Positions 61,432-64,000 of a stretch of DNA of 64,000 nucleotides are shown in pieces. Source of the stretch: Chloroflexota bacterium (GTDB lineage: Bacteria; Chloroflexota; Dehalococcoidia; Dehalococcoidales; JACQON01); NCBI GenBank assembly GCA_016202545.1, contig JACQON010000012.1, forward strand, positions 120,040-184,039, in the 5' to 3' direction. The notes beneath the pieces were generated by a model. That model was not told the DNA's origin and made no database searches. It saw only the letters and a list, made by a program, of their open reading frames with translations. A program made the translations under genes and the position numbers. Every line of letters begins with the position of its first letter. Within the stretch, counting starts at the first letter, position 1.

Positions 61432-61615
61432 TCCACATCACCACGCTCCGATTTTTAAGTTGGATTGTGTGTTCACCAAACCCATCATAGCATCAGACGT
61501 CAGGTGCGTCAAAGAAGGAGGGTGTTTAATAATTACATGGCAGATAACTCTATATGTCATTGTTATGAAAATAAGAGCCTCTGCTGGCTCCAATATCTTT
61601 AGGTGCTTCTAAGCG

Positions 61616-61800
61616 AACGCCCATCCCCTTCAGGGTGAACCCTTCAGAGCGAGCCTTCAGGACGAGCCCTTCTGGGTGAACCCCTGACCCCCTTCCCAAA
61701 GGGAAGGGGGAGTCAACTAAAAGAGAGGGGGCATTCGCCCCCTCTCTTAAAATTCTTTCCCCTCTCCTGATAGGAGAGGGGATTAAGGGGTGAGGTGGGT
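61616..61800. repeat. Composite palindromic repeat cluster, second copy
   Basis: It contains GGTGAACCC / GAGCCTTCAGG-type short repeats, then CCCCCTTCCC / GGGAAGGGGG (about 61689-61712), AGAGAGGGGGC-ATTC-GCCCCCTCTCT (about 61721-61746) and CCCCTCTCC / GGAGAGGGG (about 61760-61782). It has the same architecture as 55430-55560. The 636-base gap 61432-62067 holds this, REP copy 4 and no gene. Confidence 0.75.
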
Positions 61801-61874
61801 GCATGTGAGTGCAGACCTATTTCCGTAAATTGTGGCGTCAACTCCAGGTTGACATGATGAGTTACGGGCGTAGA

Positions 61875-61967
61875 GAAGCAATCTCCGACTAGGCACAGGG
61901 TATCGCTTGAGATTGCTTCGGGCTTCGCCCTCGCCCTCGCAATGACAAACTGTTAGTAAACAATATC
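61875..61967. repeat. REP-like palindromic repeat, copy 4 (inverted orientation)
   Basis: It runs GAAGCAATCTCC ... GAGATTGCTTCGGG ... CTCGCAATGACAAACTG then TTAGTAAACAATATC. Its right end is the reverse complement of the ATTGTTTACnAACA...TCATTGCGAGGG left end of copies 2 and 3. Confidence 0.72.
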
Positions 61968-62067
61968 AAAGAAGAGACCTTGACAACGGCGAGCCAATTG
62001 CTTAAAGTTTTCATTGCCAGGCCCCGTTGACGCTTCGGGGGAATTTATGGTCAGAAAGGGGGAACCC

Positions 62068-63285
62068 ATGCCGCTGGACAAGCAGGCGAAAAAAGAGATA
62101 ATGAAGGATATCATCCGTAAACTGCACCAGGGCCTGTCTGTTGAGCAGGCGAAGGAGAGATTTGAAAAAGAGGTCGGCACCATCACCTCGACGGAAATCG
62201 CCGACATCGAGCAGTCCCTCATTAACGAGGGACTTTCCCCGGAGGAGATAAAGAAGTTTTGTAACGTTCACGCCCTGCTCTTTCAATCGGCCCTGGAACA
62301 GTCCGTCTCCGCGGAGGCATTTCCGTCTCATCCGGTATACCTCTTCAGGCTGGAAAACCGGGAGATAGAGAAACTTGCTGGCTCAATCAAGGAAGCAGTG
62401 GAGCAGAGGCAAAAATATGAGTTTCCTGACTTGAAACAAAGGCTCAAAGAGCTGCTGCTCCAGCTAAAAGGGGTCGAGGTGCACTATGAGAGGAAAGAGC
62501 AGCTCCTTTTCCCCTTCCTGGAAAAGCAGGGATTCTTTGGCCCCTCCAAGGTGATGTGGGGCAAGGACAACGAGGTCAGGGACTTGCTGAAAAAGGCGTC
62601 GAGCGACATCGAGGCTGTCGCCGACCGGCAGGAGCTTGAGACCTGCATCCGAGAAACCCTGAATCCACTGATAGAGGAAGTGCTGGGGATGGTGTTCAAG
62701 GAGGAGAATATACTTTTCCCCACCGCTCTGGAAAAGCTGAGCGCTACCGATTGGGTGGAGATATTGTGGGAGAGTGACGAAATCGGCTATGTCTTCATCG
62801 AGAAGCCCAGGGAGACGGAGGCCCTGGTAAAAGAGCTCAAGACGGCCCTGCTCGAAGAGCCGGTGTTCCAGGATGGCGCCGTTTCCCTTCCCACCGGCAG
62901 GCTGCGACTGACCGAGCTGATGCAGGTATTGAACACGCTGCCGGTGGACTTTACCTTCGTGGACGCCGAGGATACGGTCGGGTACTTTACCGATGGGGCG
63001 GCCAGGATTTTTCACCGGACACGGTCTGTCATCGGCAGGAAGGTGCAGAACTGTCATCCGCCGCAGAGCCTGGACGTGGTGGAAAAGATAGTGGCGTCCT
63101 TCAAAGAGGGGAAAAGGGACTCCTTCGATTTCTGGATAAACCACCGTGGGAAATTTGTCTATATCAGATACTTCGCGGTGAGGGATAAGGAGAAGCGCTA
63201 TCTTGGAGCTCTTGAGGTGACCCAGGACGTAAGTGACATAAAGAAACTGGAGGGAGAGAAGAGGCTGATAGATGAAAGAGGTTGA
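62068..63285 (+). CDS. DUF438 / hemerythrin-like / PAS-domain protein
   Basis: A 405-residue protein. The N-terminal DUF438 domain has IIRKLHQGLSVEQAKERFEK and SPEEIKKFCNVHALLFQ. A hemerythrin-like four-helix region follows (VEVHYERKEQLLFPFLEKQG, MVFKEENILFPTALEKLS, His/Glu ligands for a di-iron site). A C-terminal PAS domain has VDFTFVDAEDTVGYFTDGA. It probably senses redox state or oxygen/NO. AAAGGGGG precedes ATG 62068. The upstream ATG at 62047 lacks such a site. It overlaps the DUF1858 gene by 14 bases. Confidence 0.9.
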   Translation: MPLDKQAKKEIMKDIIRKLHQGLSVEQAKERFEKEVGTITSTEIADIEQSLINEGLSPEEIKKFCNVHALLFQSALEQSVSAEAFPSHPVYLFRLENREIEKLAGSIKEAVEQRQKYEFPDLKQRLKELLLQLKGVEVHYERKEQLLFPFLEKQGFFGPSKVMWGKDNEVRDLLKKASSDIEAVADRQELETCIRETLNPLIEEVLGMVFKEENILFPTALEKLSATDWVEILWESDEIGYVFIEKPRETEALVKELKTALLEEPVFQDGAVSLPTGRLRLTELMQVLNTLPVDFTFVDAEDTVGYFTDGAARIFHRTRSVIGRKVQNCHPPQSLDVVEKIVASFKEGKRDSFDFWINHRGKFVYIRYFAVRDKEKRYLGALEVTQDVSDIKKLEGEKRLIDERG

Positions 63286-63517
63286 CCTGAAAAAGAGCGT
63301 CTACGAGCTGACGGAGGAATACCCGGAGCTTATCGAAATCTTGAAGGAACTCGGCTTCCTCGGCGTGGCCAAGGCGGTAGTGAGAAAGACCCTGGGGCGC
63401 GCGACCACCATACCGCAGGGCTGCCAGCGGCAGGGCAAAGACCTGAACGAAGTGCTCAAGAAGCTGGAGGAGAAGGGGTTCACGGTAAAGCAGATAGATA
63501 ACCAGGGTGTTTCATGA
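63272..63517 (+). CDS. DUF1858-domain small protein
   Basis: An 81-residue protein: KKSVYELTEEYPELIEILKE, LGFLGVAKAVVRKTLGRATT and a C-terminal KKLEEKGFTVKQI. DUF1858 is often beside or fused to DUF438/hemerythrin proteins, as here, and both likely act together. Translation is coupled by the 14-base overlap. Confidence 0.88.
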   Translation: MKEVDLKKSVYELTEEYPELIEILKELGFLGVAKAVVRKTLGRATTIPQGCQRQGKDLNEVLKKLEEKGFTVKQIDNQGVS

Positions 63518-63790
63518 GCCTATAATTAAATTTACAACGAAGATGATAAGGAGAAAAACTATTATTCCGGTAAGCCATAGCAGGATTCTGTCAAGTATCT
63601 TGGAGCGTGGCTTGGCTGCTTGCCCGTGGCTTCTCCGCCATTTCCGGTACTCGATGATGAAGCCGATTGTAAATACAACAAACCACGTGAGAGGTGTGGG
63701 GATACCAGTCAGAGCTTTGACCACGATAGCTATTATCATAGCCAAAAACCAAAGCAATACTGATTCCAAAACTAATCTTTTTGTGCTCAC
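63512..63790 (-). CDS. Small membrane protein, unknown
   Basis: A 92-residue protein with three hydrophobic stretches: ESVLLWFLAMIIAIVVKAL (about 9-27), TWFVVFTIGFIIEYRK and ILLWLTGIIVFLLIIFVVNL (about 70-89), with a basic loop between. It converges on the DUF1858 gene with a 6-base overlap of the 3' ends. Family unknown. Confidence 0.6.
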   Translation of the reverse strand: MSTKRLVLESVLLWFLAMIIAIVVKALTGIPTPLTWFVVFTIGFIIEYRKWRRSHGQAAKPRSKILDRILLWLTGIIVFLLIIFVVNLIIGS

Positions 63791-63968
63791 CTCAGCTTTC
63801 CTTTTACCGCACTTTTCGGTTTAATTCTATGACTACACCGTGAATATAACCCCGGTCTGGTCGGTATGTACCACGATTATTCTCTAGGTGGTCACCCTAT
63901 AAACGCTTCACTGACGCCTGGCCATCCATGATGATGAGGATGACCAGGTCACCCAGGCGGTAAGGGCG

Positions 63969-64000
63969 GTGCGGGCTGGAATGGCCATTCCAGCCCGCAC
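63969..64000. repeat. 32-bp perfect palindrome at the window's right edge
   Basis: GTGCGGGCTGGAATGG (63969-63984) is followed at once by its exact reverse complement, with no loop, ending on the last base. It may extend beyond the window. The region 63791-63968 shows no supportable gene. Confidence 0.75.

Noticed and set aside
63872..64000. Open minus-strand frame entering from the right edge and ending at TAG near 63900
   Set aside because: About 33 codons without recognisable similarity, and half of it is the palindrome. It is too short to call a gene.

Overview
The window looks like a chromosome segment from an anaerobic bacterium, most likely Chloroflexota of the Dehalococcoidia type. 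This is inferred from gene content: many UbiD-type decarboxylases, a tungsten-type aldehyde:ferredoxin oxidoreductase, binding-protein transporters, acyl-CoA dehydrogenases, ferredoxin-rich sulfur genes, and no respiratory or oxygen-defence genes. No rRNA, tRNA or CRISPR array was found. No database search was possible, so family names rest on motifs and overall resemblance.

Region 1 (1-30.7 kb) is an accessory, catabolic-looking island. It opens with a chimeric tyrosine-recombinase remnant (1-954) and ends with a frameshifted M28 peptidase (29854-30671). It holds (a) a rightward unit of nitroreductase, TAXI-type TRAP binding protein, fused TRAP permease and LUD-domain protein; (b) an IS3 remnant, an MFS exporter and a leftward aldehyde:ferredoxin oxidoreductase that seems to lack a normal start codon; (c) a leftward tripartite tricarboxylate (TTT) operon with two binding proteins, one TctA/TctB permease pair and three nitroreductases; (d) a rightward UbiD / VdcD-like zinc ribbon / DctP-DctQ-DctM / UbiD / broken nitroreductase / DctP-DctQ-DctM / UbiD array. 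The recurring pairing of an uptake system with a flavin nitroreductase-fold enzyme and/or a prenyl-FMN decarboxylase suggests import and decarboxylation or reduction of several related organic, perhaps aromatic, acids.

Region 2 (30.8-35.4 kb) carries pyrF, folC, small zinc-binding proteins (one apparently a dinB/DUF5679 chimera), a cytochrome c-like remnant and a HigB/HigA-like toxin-antitoxin pair whose promoter contains an 18-bp palindrome.

Region 3 (35.6-42.9 kb) is a sulfur cluster under an Rrf2-type regulator: siroheme sulfite reductase-like protein, APS/PAPS reductase, DUF2061 protein, cysteine synthase, TusA-like protein, HypE-like protein, CoA-binding protein, a 50-residue Cys protein, MOSC protein and FdhD. 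Most of it is tightly packed and often overlapping.

Region 4 (43-64 kb) is mainly housekeeping: rpsT, relA/spoT, two acyl-CoA dehydrogenases, a CBS protein, tlyA, purF, purM, purH, nicotinamidase-like and nicotinate phosphoribosyltransferase genes (NAD salvage), tilS, DUF2344 protein, CNNM-type transporter, and a DUF438/hemerythrin/PAS protein with DUF1858. One AT-rich orphan gene with a HEPN-like Rx4H motif (56699-57991) stands out. Dispersed palindromic repeats of at least two families lie between genes, and purF, purM and folC appear to have very short or absent 5' leaders.
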